From positions 15,464,135 through 15,528,134 of the forward strand of contig CM046836.1 in NCBI GenBank assembly GCA_025618425.1: a stretch of DNA of 64,000 nucleotides, read 5' to 3'. The position numbers and the translations under genes were made by a program. Origin of the DNA: Heliocidaris tuberculata (taxonomy: Eukaryota > Echinodermata > Echinoidea > Camarodonta > Echinometridae). Under the pieces are notes generated by a model. That model did no database searches, was not told the origin of the DNA, and saw nothing but the letters and a program-made list of their open reading frames with translations. Shown here piece by piece: positions 11,801-23,372 of the stretch; the stretch's first letter is position 1, and each line of letters opens with the position of its first letter.

Positions 11801-12035
11801 TGCCATGGTAACGTACAAACAGATGGTCTCTTTTTAATAGTTTTCCATGATTTTTATTCCACCCGGGATCGCTGTGTGTACGTCATAACTGACCATGTAT
11901 AGGGTACATTTTGTATTCAAGTTGATACATCACTGAAAAATCTGTATTTTTTGTTGTTGATGGTTTGCCTTTAAAAGATTAAGAAAGTTTAAGAATGTAT
12001 TATTGTAAGTAGTGGCAATTTCTTCTCCGTTACCC
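8833..12035. other. Intergenic, AT-rich, with GA/G tracts
   Basis: I see no gene. Positions 9735-9905 are GA-rich with a run of about 17 G at 9761-9777. Positions 10764-10772 and 11177-11189 are further poly-G runs, the latter fused to a (GA)n tract at 11160. A G/C-rich patch with gggg and cccc blocks lies at 10760-10920. The open frames over 9645-10081 are reverse-strand translations of the GA tract. Confidence 0.6.
11799..11812. promoter_or_regulatory. Palindromic X-box word (RFX-type)
   Basis: GTTGCCATGGTAAC matches the RFX-factor X-box consensus (GTNRCC plus RGYAAC half-sites). Binding is not shown and no adjacent promoter is recognised, so a regulatory role is inference. Confidence 0.3.
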
Positions 12036-12282
12036 CCCCCCCCCCCCTCTCTCTCTCTCTCTCTTTCTGTTTGTGTATGTATCGCTCTCTCTCTTTATTT
12101 TATCTGTGTGTGTGTCTCTCTCTATCTCCCATCACCTATTTCACTATCTCCCTCTCTCCGATTTCTTTATTTCTCTCGTTTCTATTTTTCATTTTATACT
12201 CTCTTTCTATTTTTTCCTGTTCTCTATCTGTCTCTCACAGTCCCCCATTATCTTCCATTATCTTTCTCCCTCTCTCTCTCTT

Positions 12283-12315
<33 letters not shown>

Positions 12316-12665
12316 GTCACTCTTATTTTGCTATATCCGTCTCATTTTCACTGTTCTCATAATTCTGCCAGCTATGTTTCTGTTTTTTTAAAAACATATT
12401 TTGATGAATCTCATTCTCATTGCCCCTTCAAATCACACAATAATCTGCGAAACAAACAGCAATGTTTTTCTTTTCTTCAGAAACCACTGTCTTTTGTAAG
12501 TGTACCACACCCCCCCCCAAAAAAAAATGTCTATATACTCTTGATAGCAAGAAACATGCCCCCCCCCCCAAAAAAAAAAAAAAAAAAAAAATTAGAAAAA
12601 ATATATTTTGCTCTTTTATATGTATGTGTGTGTGTGTTCGTGTGTGTGTGTGTGGGGGGGGGGGT
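12036..12665. repeat. Composite (C)n(CT)n and related low-complexity tracts
   Basis: Thirteen C residues at 12036-12048 run directly into (CT)n, and CT-rich sequence continues to about 12330. Poly-C/poly-A junctions follow at 12510-12530 and 12550-12590. A (GT)n run that ends in poly-G lies at 12625-12664. All overlapping open frames are low-complexity. Confidence 0.85.
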
Positions 12666-14286
12666 ATTAACAAATCGAACTATTTTCCCAAGTCTCTGAC
12701 AAATAGGTCTGATTTTCCACTTTTGATCACCAATGATACTGCTTCTTCATCTTGGTTCCTTTTAAAGTGCAAATCTATACATGTGCGCATTCTTCCATCA
12801 ACAGGCACGTCCATCAATGACCACTGAAGTGGAAAATCTTTTCCTTCCACCCAACACAGGCTGTCAGTTTGCAGATTCTTTTCAAATGCTTTTAGCAATT
12901 GAGCTGGGGCGGATCCAGAATCCTGTGAAAAATGGGAGGTGGGGCACAGTAACAGAAATTTCTTGACAAGCCCACAAAACGTGTGAACACCCCCTTTTTA
13001 GGGTGCTAATTTACCAAAGAAATCTCTGACAAGAAAAAAAAATTATTTGATTTTGAAACATGTTTCAGGGGCTTTTCTGGTCCTAACGTTAAGAAAATGG
13101 GCCTAATAATGCGATCAATTTAGCACATTTTTTCTTTTGCGCCCCCATGTTGTAATCAAGGTATGCAACATTGGTTTTTTATTGGGGCAAGGGCCGATTG
13201 TGGCCCCTAAATGAGTCAGTGATTTCAGTTATTATAATATACATGTATATGAAAATCGTGCATAGGAATGCATATATTCAATATGGATGGGAAAAAGGGG
13301 TAAACGAATAATGCTATTAAAGAAGAAGGAAAAGAAGACTGTATAACACAATTTGGATAAATATAAGATATACAGATCAACTGAAAAGAATTGCAAACAC
13401 TGTGGATCTACCAAAAATGAGCTAACAATCATTTTTTAACATCACAAGAATATGAAGGGCTTTAGTATGCGTGTAGGCCTATATATGTATATAATCATAT
13501 GCCAGTGGCGGATACAGAGGGAGCATTGCCCCCCCCCCCCCGGACAAAACCCAGTTTCGTATATCTTATTTCTTATAGGTCACATTGAGCATACAATAGG
13601 AAAATGTGCCCCTGAGACAATTATACCAAATTATACCAAATTATATACTGAATACAACAGTTAAGATTTATCGTGCTAGCTATGATTAAGTAGATATAAT
13701 GATTTTATTTTGACCTTCCAAACTAACATTAATGATGGAAAACGTGTAATTTGAATGCATTCACTATTGCCTATGCAACTCAGGATCTAATCTCCTTCTC
13801 TCTTGTCTTGATAATTCTGCTTTTTTTTTCTCACACCACAAGTGGCAGAAAGCATTATTTGTTCATCAAAAGCACTTTCATTATAAATCGTTCCAAATCA
13901 GCCCTAGATTATAGCATTTATTGCTGCACGCAAGAACGTACCATGTCCTTCGATCTCACGTTGCCATGGATACAGAGTATTCTTACTTTCGTTTGTACAC
14001 GCTGGAATGAAGATTATCAATGCTTCAAACGAGAAAAGAAATGCTTAGCGATGTTTGAAGGTTCCATTGAACAGGTTTCAAAGACTCCTCCTGGAATTGA
14101 ATTATGCATATTTTTTTTAGTCACAAAAGAACTAGGAAACATGTAACACTTTAACATGTTTAATAGCGAAGTGATAACGTCTTTTAATTAATGTGTTCAA
14201 AGAAGATTTTGCCTCCTTTTGTCATGTCTGTTAACAATGATTTCTGTCTCCGTTTGGCAAACACACGAAAAAAAAATGCCTTTAGC
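12666..14286. other. Intergenic, no gene recognised
   Basis: A 131-codon frame at 13751-14146 resembles nothing I know, and its composition matches its surroundings. Partial ends of the ggcggatccag repeat family occur at 12906 and 13503, the latter followed by a C run. Confidence 0.5.
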
Positions 14287-14592
14287 CAGGGGCGGATCCA
14301 GGATTTTGTATAAGAGGGGACACAAATGCAGGTTTTTCAACTTTTGGAAAAGAGAGACCCGTATTTTTTTTTGGTCTCGCCAGCTCTCGAAAAGTCGCTC
14401 AGTAGGGGGGGGGGGGGGGGGGGGGGGGTTATGGGGGTCCAGTTCCCCTCCATAATTCTCTGTCAACAACAAAAAATAAGTTTTCGTTCTAAAAAGGGGG
14501 CACAATCGAAAAAGGGGGACCACAATGCATACTTTTCTTTCAAAGGGGGGGGGGGGCACGGGCCGGATGTGCCCCCCTAAATCCGCCACTGC
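14287..14592. mobile_element. Foldback element of the ggcggatccag/poly-G family
   Basis: The left end caggggcggatccagga is mirrored by the right end aaatccgccactgc. The interior has G runs at about 14405-14428 and 14545-14554 on the same strand. Related ends occur elsewhere in the window (12906, 13503, 21530-21563, 36668-36937). No coding capacity, so it is probably a MITE. Confidence 0.65.
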
Positions 14593-14710
14593 CTTTAGCT
14601 ATTTTATTTTCCTCTTTACTAGAAACTGTGGCCTTATTTTACGCTGTCAATTAGATGTTAAATAGTACCAATATACAACAGGTTATTGTACCGGTGGCAG
14701 GGGCCGGGTT

Positions 14711-14883
14711 ACCCCCCCCCCCCCCCCCCCCCCCCCCCTCCTCCGGCAAAGTAAATATGCCTTGCAATTTATTGACACACAACTGAATAATACAAATACA
14801 ATTATGTGAATACAAGCGAGGGAGAAGAAAGAAAAAAAAGACGTTGAATAGAGAGAGAGAGAGAGAGAGGGGGGGGGGGGGGG
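14711..14883. repeat. Poly-C run and (GA)n(G)n tract
   Basis: Positions 14711-14738 are about 28 consecutive C, the longest homopolymer G/C tract in the window. At 14850-14883 a (GA)n tract passes directly into poly-G. Confidence 0.9.
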
Positions 14884-17518
14884 TAAAGGAGATGAATTAA
14901 AAGCGATAAAGAACTTGCCTGCACAGTTAAGACAATTGTTTACCACGAACAGCGTCCAATTTTTTGTTAATAGGACATAGTTTTTGAATAGTAGAATTAT
15001 ATCCTGATTTTGTCTATTCCGGCCCAGTGCACCAGACATAGTGTCGTGTTACCATGGAAATCCATGGTTTAGAAATACATGGCGATGTAGATGGACATTA
15101 CCATACTGACGCAAGACTCTTAGAAATATATTTGATTATCATGTAAATCAACTGCCCTGCTGCAGCCTGCAGAGGATTGTTGTAATCGTCATAATATGCC
15201 CAGGCCAGCTATAACCCTTAGACAAAACAGACGTTATGGTAAGCTTTAGATTAATATAGGGTAGAAAACAGAAACAGACAAATGAACTGATTCGATTGTA
15301 AGAGACCGTATACATATTCACCGAGTTTAGAATCGAGGTAATTTATTGTATTAAGAAACAAAATATGCCTATACACATCATGCGACGGGAAATTGAATAT
15401 AGGGCATGCACATACTGGATGCGGAAGCTGTGCGTCGAGCGCACGGTACATTTTTTTGTTTTGTTTTTTGTTTTGTTTGTTTGTTTAGTGTACGGTAGTC
15501 AGGCATTTATTTTTTTTTCTAGCAGAAATACACAATACACAAACTTCAGTTTCAGTCAAAAATGAAACACAGTTTATTCATTTGAACATAGATTTACATC
15601 TTGGAGATTTAAGACGGTTAAAAATATCGAGTTTCTCGATCTAAAATGCAATGCTTAGTCTAAGTTTATTCATAATTATATTCATAAACACGATAAAGGC
15701 AACTTTCGATAAAAAACTCTCTTTAAAATTTAGAATTGGCCTTTTTCCCTTCAGAGAGAAAATGAAAAAGGAAGAGTGAAATGGTAAAAGGGGAAAGAAG
15801 AAAACTGAAAAGGCTGAGAACAGTAAGGGATCCGGGGGGGGGCTGAGGGGGCGCCTGCCCCTGCCCCTGCCCTTCCGGTAAAAAAGTACTAATTCATATT
15901 ACATACGTGAGCCCCTTCCCCCGAACCTATTACCTGTCTTTCCTCGTCAGATATTTTGACATAGCACTGTGCCCTCCCAGCCCCTGGGAAATATGCCGAC
16001 AATGTAAATAAAGCAAAGAAAAATCTTTAAAACAACATTTTTATGATCAGATACAGCAGAAAAGAAATAAGACGATAGAGCGAATAAGAGAAAAGAATAC
16101 AACGAGGAAGGAATAAAGACAAATTAATGATTTACGTGTTTTTAAATTGTTGCATTTCTTCACTGAAAACATTTTTTTTTTAAATAATATGGTATATTGT
16201 ACATAGTAAAACACTTTAAATCATGTTAATTATGACAATAACAAATATTAATTCCCAGATGATTTAAACTGGCCGCAAGTGTTTACAAAGAATGTTAACA
16301 CTTGTTGCACATGACGGGTAGATATATACAAGCATATTTTAAAGGAAATATCCGCGATTACATATACATCTTCAAAACGATGGTACCTTGGAAAATCATC
16401 TATGCTGGCTAGACTGCACATACAATTTGTTCTTGATCAGTGGAAACACTTTATTGACAAGTTTCAAGCACTGAAACTTAATAAGTATCAGGAAGTGCGG
16501 AGGTGTATATGGGTTTAGTGTCATGGCATGCATCGGGGCATGTTGGTCTTATTACGTCGTCGAGTACAATGGACAAGGAACTGGATCAACATCTACCTTG
16601 TGATCTTGTGTTCATGTACCATCCCTCTCACCCTCCCCCTCTTTCTTCTTGTTTGTCATTTTTAATGGGGAGGGGCACATACCCTGACCTCCACGGTGCT
16701 ACGCCATTGATAGTGTGACAAAGCAACAGTTTGCCTTTTCTCCTCATAATTTTGTTTGCCAAAAAGATGAAGAAATCGCGGGGTGAAACTTACCGGTACC
16801 ATGGTGACAATTCTACGTGCAAATTTCAAGTTTTAGAGAGAGAGAGAGAAAAAGAAATAATTTGGCATTTGTTTGCACTTTTACGGTTACATCTTGTAAT
16901 GATTCTGTACCGTGCCATGTTAATGTTAAACAGGACGCATATACCATTAAATAAATTGTTTAAACAAATATTAATAAAAGAAAATCTGTGTATTGTGTTC
17001 ATCAATCAGTTATCTTAAGTCAAGCAGTGTTTTTATGACATAGCACTGGTGTCTTCTGATATTTCTCAGAACTATAGACGCTATACAGTTTATGTGCGTA
17101 CGATATCATTAGACAACTCTATGTGTTATCATCTATCTCATGACATTTTCTTTCTTCGGATGTGTGAAAAATGAATAAAAACTATGGCTTTCATGAATAA
17201 TGCGAATCTTTTCCAACGATCAGCTCAGTGGCTAAGTCATACTACCTACTGCAAATTCTTAAGTTTCTGAATAAAAACTTTACGGCGTTTTAAGAGATCT
17301 CAAAAAAGACGACATTTTCTCCCGTTTACAAATTGTGCATAATTATCATCACATGAATATCTTTTTGTCAACCCTGATTTGTATCATGAATCAAATACAA
17401 CTTCATAAAAATGATCTTACTAATGAGTGAATATACACAAATAGTTTCATTAACACTATCATGAGAAAACTAGAGAACTATAAAATCCAAAATGTTATTT
17501 TTACTGACATGGTTACTC
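14884..17518. other. Intergenic, nothing recognised
   Basis: No convincing coding exon is seen on either strand. A G run lies at 15834-15842 beside a tandem ctgcccctgccc. The rest is unremarkable AT-rich sequence. Confidence 0.5.
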
Positions 17519-18545
17519 CTTGCTGACATGGTTACCAAGACGACTGTCTGTTTGGCGTCAAAGATAATCATACTTGCTTTTTTGTGTGTCACCAGGCAAC
17601 TATTCACTTCTTGCTACATTCATGAAACCAAGTAATCCACTTAGATGTGACATAGTACAGCAGAAGAAATGTGACCTAGCTATTGTTGAGTGACTCCAAA
17701 ATACACATTATATCTATCCACTTTGTTACTTCTCTTTTGTAATATACTGACTTTTAAGGCAACGCCGTGCGTATAATATGAGTATAATTTTGAATTTTAC
17801 AGACGATAGATCCATCAGCATAGGCGTACGAATTAGGGGAGGGGTGTGGGGCTTGTAGCCCCCTCAGCCCTAGTAGTTTTTTTAAATGGCCAATATTCAG
17901 GGATACCGTCTGCCACCTCAAAGTCGGGCTGGGAGGTGGTCTATAATTGTATTTGTCAATCTTATTTTGCACATTTTGCTGACGTGTTTGACGGAGTCTG
18001 GAGTGCAAGTAGACTAATTCAAACTATTCCCTGTCAGTGGGGAGAGATTAAGTGGGTAGTCTATATTTTCAGACTCAACCAATTGCATTTTCAATGAAAG
18101 GTAAATAACACCCCCTTTAAATGGGAGCAAGGCTAGGTAATTATTACATATCAATCTCCTATTTTGTTGCCGGGAAACGATTCACGCAATGCTATCTCCA
18201 TGTTCGTTTTCACAAGATTATGTCTCATAACGAAAATATGGCTGTTTTTGCCACTTTGAAAGATCGAAGGGAATTTTAAATGACCTTCCGTTAATACAAT
18301 CAAGAAATAACAAACCTGAGACATATTTCCTGCTGACAGGTTCGAGTCTTCTGTTACTATGGTAACGAAGGCAACCGAGGGCCTCTCGTCATAAATTTCA
18401 AAATCATCCCTTACCTGTCACTAGGCAACGAATCACAAGAATCTTACATTAATGATACTCAAAAATCCATTAGGAATTGAAAAACAATAGTACTTAGCAG
18501 TGTGACCTTAGTCTTCTAATTACACATCAAATCTGTCCACATTTT
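17519..18545. repeat. Divergent direct duplication of about 220 bp
   Basis: Positions about 17519-17740 and 18328-18545 share an ordered series of words: ctgctgaca/ttgctgaca, tcaccaggcaac/tcactaggcaac, tacattcatgaaacc/tacattaatgatact, and a shared tacacat..atct.tccac end. They look like old copies of one element. The second copy contains the X-box word GTTACTATGGTAAC at 18353-18366. Confidence 0.5.
18353..18366. promoter_or_regulatory. Palindromic X-box word (RFX-type)
   Basis: GTTACTATGGTAAC has two good RFX half-sites with no spacer. It lies about 1.2 kb beyond the end of the unknown frame at 19555-20070 and inside a duplicated repeat. Function is speculative. Confidence 0.25.
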
Positions 18546-19554
18546 CAAATCGAACTTGCAATGAAAGTTTTAAAGGCATTGTTGAAAATTAGAAAATGAA
18601 GGTCGAGAAACAAGATTATAATTATTGGTAGTGACGATTAGAATATCAAATCTCCGTGACATTACTCTTCATGTCTATGATTTTAGGGTTATTCGTATAT
18701 CGCGGTACGAATAGAATTATTTTTCTTATCGAAAATGAAAATTAATCCCCCCCCCCCCGACTAAACGTCAATAACTTTTCATAAAAATTTCAGAGATGTT
18801 CCTTCTTTCTTAATTCTTGAACGAATTGACGTAAAATTCAAAGTAAATTTAAATTTACATTGTGCTTCCTTTTGGAAGTTACCCACGTTGTCGAATATAA
18901 TTCGCAAGAAAACTTTTACGAGAATGTTGAATACTGTAACTATAAGAATATATCAGAGAGCTATCTCATGTATTCAACGAAATTTGGCCACATGGTTGTG
19001 TAGTCTAATTGGTTCATATTTTGTTACCAGAACTTTTGTTTCTATGTGTGTGGACTTACGAAAGCATAATGTGGACTGACACAGGTCTTAAACCCCCAAA
19101 ACATAGAAAAGAATAAACGATTATCCTAATTTCTAATGGATTAAAAATACATACACCTACGTCTACGAGGAAAATCTGTTGTATTCACATAAAACGGATG
19201 TGTAAAACAAAAAAATAATCCAATAGCATCACCATATATGGTCTACTTGTAATGCTTACAACATGGATTATGCTTACAAAATGGACGACAGAGAGCGAAA
19301 CAAGATTCCAGAATGATGGATATAAACGTCACACTATTTGTCAGGCAATATATTTATCTCAATAATTTTAGATGCATACAAATTTCTCATTTTCATGTTC
19401 AAGTATCAGTATCGCCAATTCAGAATAAAGACACGTTTTTTTGTGTTGTTTTGTTTTTTTTTAATCAGTGTCTGTTTTTTCCAATGCCTTTGGTTCGGAC
19501 AGTGCTGTAATACTGCGAATGGATACATGTAAGTCTTTGGTTCAATGGTTTGTT

Positions 19555-20070
19555 TTACCAGGCACTTGTTTCTCTCAATTCTTGTATACTCGGCATTTTC
19601 TTTCCTTCATCGGTCGCTCTCTGAACGTCACGGTTATGGGCTGTAACGTGAGACCCAGCGAGGTCCGTTGTCGAGTTCGGCGCCGCGTCCAAAGTCGCAA
19701 CGTCCGCTTTCGACGTCGTAGTGGTGGTGGTGGTGGTGGTCGTAGTGGTGTTGTTGAGGTCCCCTGGGAAGCCCAGTGACGTCTTGCTGGTGATGGTGTA
19801 CTCCACGCTACAACGTCGAACCGAACTGCGACGCTGCGGGGTCGGCTGCGGCGTCACTTGGATACTGTCCGGAGTCACTTTTCCCAGTTCGTCTTCCGCG
19901 ACAACGCCGGGAGGCAATACGGCCGTCTCGTTCGTTGCATCCTCATTCAATACAATTGCAGTTTGTACCGTTATAAGCTCCGACAAAAGCCGACGCGTGT
20001 CGAACGGTTGGGTAACGGCGTTGACGCGTCGCTGTGACTTCGATGGATAGCAACTTGGCACGACGCCCAT
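19555..20070 (-). CDS. Unrecognised CpG-rich protein with N-myristoylation-like start
   Basis: The frame runs from ATG at 20070 to TAA at 19555 and encodes 171 residues. I do not recognise the family. It begins MGVVPSCYPSK, which fits the N-myristoylation pattern (Gly2, small residue at 6), and Cys7 could be palmitoylated; both are predictions. Residues 80-90 hold two RRxS basophilic kinase-like sites (RRSS and RRCS). Residues 108-119 are twelve threonines encoded by an ACN microsatellite. The C-terminus is KKMPSIQELRETSAW. The region is clearly richer in G/C and CpG than its neighbours and has diverse codon use, which argues for real coding. The last codons overlap ctg|gtaaaa, so this could instead be a first exon with a donor at about 19558. 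The upstream sequence (20071-20450) looks like promoter or 5' UTR. In-frame codons extend upstream to 20100 but contain no earlier ATG. Confidence 0.5.
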   Translation of the reverse strand: MGVVPSCYPSKSQRRVNAVTQPFDTRRLLSELITVQTAIVLNEDATNETAVLPPGVVAEDELGKVTPDSIQVTPQPTPQRRSSVRRCSVEYTITSKTSLGFPGDLNNTTTTTTTTTTTTSKADVATLDAAPNSTTDLAGSHVTAHNRDVQRATDEGKKMPSIQELRETSAW

Positions 20071-22030
20071 GACGCTAAAAACAAACGACTTTCCCCCCAA
20101 CTACCGCGTAACCTCACTTCACCTAACAGAAGCTGTCGGTAGTTTATCACTACAGGATCGCTCTGAAATAAAGGCTTCGCTATTACTTTTTTTCTCTCAG
20201 ACGTTTAGGAGAGACGTGTGTGTATATCCAACACTAAATGCTTTACAGCGAATTCAGTCAGGCGATTTATCGACAATCCCGCCGCGAGGAAATTACGATT
20301 GATCCTCAACTCTCTGCTACACTGCTGTATCCTACACCTGTCTGTGAATTATACCCTCCAGTGGTGGAAAGTTCTTGTGGCTGCATACATAATTTATTGT
20401 TACCCGTCTGTTAGTATTCTGTATCCTTCCTCCGTGATGATCTGAAAGGGGGTAGGCAAAAAACGTTTATGAGCACAACTTTAAAGAAACATAAAGAAAC
20501 AATGGCAAGTCAAAGCCGAACTAAGCTTAACTAAGCGAAGACCGAATCCAAGCAAAGCCCTATAAACCCTATAAATTCTAAGTTTGTGCTTGAATCTTCA
20601 CATCAAAAAGCAGCTAAGCCAAAATTGAAAAGGAAGAGTAGAATTAACAACTGTTTAATGTGTAACACATGTATAAAAGAAAACATGATCAAAGTCATTA
20701 AAACGGAACAATTTTTCTACAATGATAATTCAAAACCACAATTTGTCCGGAAAACATTTCAATTTCAAGTTTCGAAGAAGAAGAAAAAAACAAAACAAAA
20801 ACATTACAGACACAACAGCCTCATTGAGGGCCTCATTGAGGGCCATATTATATTGTGCAGTGTGGTATTATACGTGATCAGCATAAAAGAATATTAATTT
20901 TAACTGAGAATGTCTGTTACTTGCTCGTCTGCAAAAAGCTGTTGAGAATCTATTCCAGACATAGAGCCTATTAATAGCATAATTCTTGAAGTTTTATCAA
21001 ACTTTCCAGTAGCCTGCCTAATTTATCCATTGTCCCTTGCGATGTACGGAGTGTAAAAATGAAACTCGTATTATACATTTATTTTTTGTTTAAAAGAGAG
21101 CTATGCCCATTGCACTAGGATTTAATAAACCTTTTTTCGCTTTTCTATAGTTCATTCGGAAATGGTTACAATGCTCAAAACGCAAAGTGCTTTTGATTTG
21201 ACAAAGGGAACAGAAATAGTTGGATAAATTAGGAAACTGAAAGAACGGGACAGGTTTTAAATATCACCCCGCAGGTGTCTTTCGGACATTATTGAAAGGG
21301 GATGGACGCGGTGGGCGATAATGTACACAGCTTTCCTCGTTAAGCCCCGAGAATATATAGAATAAATGGATTTTAAATGAATTAAAGTGAAACTGTCGGA
21401 CAGAATTTCCTGTTAGCTAATTTTGCCAACAAGCAAAGTAAAGCGAACGGTCCTTTTATAGTTTTTTTTTTTAAATTGCCGACCTATATAGGTGGGGGAA
21501 GACCCAAGCAACAAAAAAGCGGGATGGGACGGATCCCCATGACTCCCCGGATCCGCCACTGCTAATCCTCAGGAAAAGGGAAACCCCCATCAAATTCTTT
21601 CATAATTCCAAATAAATCAGTCTATTGAGTGGCTTTCGACAATCATACAATCACTACTGATATGTTTGATATAAACATGACTGACTTTCAAAGGAGATGA
21701 AAACCTACACCTGCATATGGCTGCATCAGATCATTTCAGGAAACATTCATGGGCTCGAGCGAGGAATTCTTTGAGCATAGCGGTATTATCTACGTGGTAT
21801 AATGTTATACCACGTAAATGATACGTAGAATCGTCATGATAGCGATGTCAAAAAAGTAATTCTTGTGAATGGATGGGGAATGAAATATACGCTCTTGCCC
21901 GCGGTCATATTTTAGAGTCTTGATTGATTTCCGGTATATTCACATCTTCACCCGATAGTCGCATCCCATCAATTCTCCGGTTTCCTCCTCCTCATAGTTA
22001 AATTTTTTTCTATCGTGTCTGTATGTTCTC
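20071..22030. other. Flank upstream of the unknown frame, no gene seen
   Basis: Positions 20071-20300 are moderately CpG-rich and could be the promoter or 5' UTR of the - strand frame ending at 20070. Further on the sequence is AT-rich. A short tandem of cctcattgaggg sits at 20819-20842. A ggcggatccag-family end lies at 21530-21563. Confidence 0.4.
21791..21816. repeat. Perfect 12-bp hairpin
   Basis: tacgtggtataa at 21791-21802 is exactly inverted at 21805-21816, with a 2-base loop. It is isolated, with no flanking gene. Confidence 0.7.
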
Positions 22031-22039
22031 TTATACATT

Positions 22040-22106
22040 CACACACCTTCTCTCTCTCTCTCTCTGTTCTGTATCCTTCTTTTTCTCCCTCTAGCTCTTC
22101 TCTAAC

Positions 22107-22147
<41 letters not shown>

Positions 22148-22395
22148 CATTCTCTCTCGCTCTCTCTTTTTCTCTATATCTTTCAGTTTCACTCCCATGT
22201 CTCTTTACGTTTTCTCTCTCTCTCATTTTTCTCTCTAAATCTTTTGTCTTGGTAACTGTTTTGTCTCTCCACAGTTCCTCCTATTTCTCTCGGTTCAACT
22301 TCCGCCCCTGTATCTCTGTCCCCCCCCCCCCCCCCCCTCTCTCTCTCTCTCTCTCACTGTCTGTCTGTCTCTCTTTCTCTCTCATTAGTTCCAAA
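22040..22395. repeat. Polypyrimidine CT/CA tract with C run
   Basis: This is (CT)n with an (AC)n insert at 22129-22147 and a run of about 18 C at 22320-22337 that passes directly into (CT)n. The overlapping long frames are Ser/Leu low-complexity. Confidence 0.9.
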
Positions 22396-22604
22396 ACCAT
22401 CCCTCACTCTTGCTATATATCTTGATCTTTCCATGCATTTCTCTCATAATAATAATTATGCCCGTTCTCACTTTGCGGGTCTATCTGTTTCTCATTGTAC
22501 ATGACATTCACACCCCCCCCCCCCTCCTCCTTCCTGTCTCATGGTTTCTCCTTTGCCTTCCTGTATTTTCTAAATTCCTTTCTCTGTCAAAAAATACACA
22601 ACAC

Positions 22605-22636
<32 letters not shown>

Positions 22637-23153
22637 ACCACACATTTCATCGCGAATAATACAAACACCATGATATTTTACCTATTTTCATTGAGACTAA
22701 TGCAATTATGAATCTTCCTCGCGTTGTCGTGGCCTTCGTAATGAGTACGGTCATGCGGAAATAAAGAAAAGAATAACGCGATTTAATGAAAGACGTCTGA
22801 CTGTATACATCTTTAATAATTTTATGAAGGATTAGGAGTGTTCACAAACTGCAAATTACAAAACACCCGCTAGCAAGGACACATGGTCACAATAATTTGC
22901 CACGCAGGGGACTGATGTCTCTTGTCCAAATATCAACTTTCAGTGTTATATATTTTACGAACGAGCGAGTAAAACAAAAAGATCTTTTATTATAGTGACA
23001 ATGTAATTTCACCATCAAGGTTTACTAGATATGATATGAAAGTGACAAATAAACCAACTTGCTGCCCATATAGTGATGGTTGCTCTGTTGTTGGTTTCAA
23101 AATTTGCCACATGCAACGCCCGCTAAGACATTTTTTTCACAGAGAAACCAAGA

Positions 23154-23372
23154 TTAATGCATGAAGGTTCCAGTCCAGCACAAAGTAAACTGCTCTGTAA
23201 ATATGTTTATTAATATATCATTGTCAGTTTTGTTATTTTTTTTATCAGATCTATAATGTTTATTGATGTATTTACATTGTTTCACACAGCCCCAATGAAA
23301 AACCAGTCTTGTATAACTGTTTGGGCTTTTTAACCGTGTAGAAATAAAGATATCAATCAATCAATCAATCAA
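23154..23372 (+). mobile_element. Possible 3' tail of a non-LTR retroelement
   Basis: The segment ends aataaagatatcaatcaatc, a polyadenylation-like word followed by a short (TCAA)n repeat. That is how CR1/L2-like and related elements often end. No reverse transcriptase frame remains, so this is only a suggestion from the tail structure. Confidence 0.3.

Noticed and set aside
13751..14146. 131-codon + strand frame
   Set aside because: No family resemblance and no splice or promoter context.
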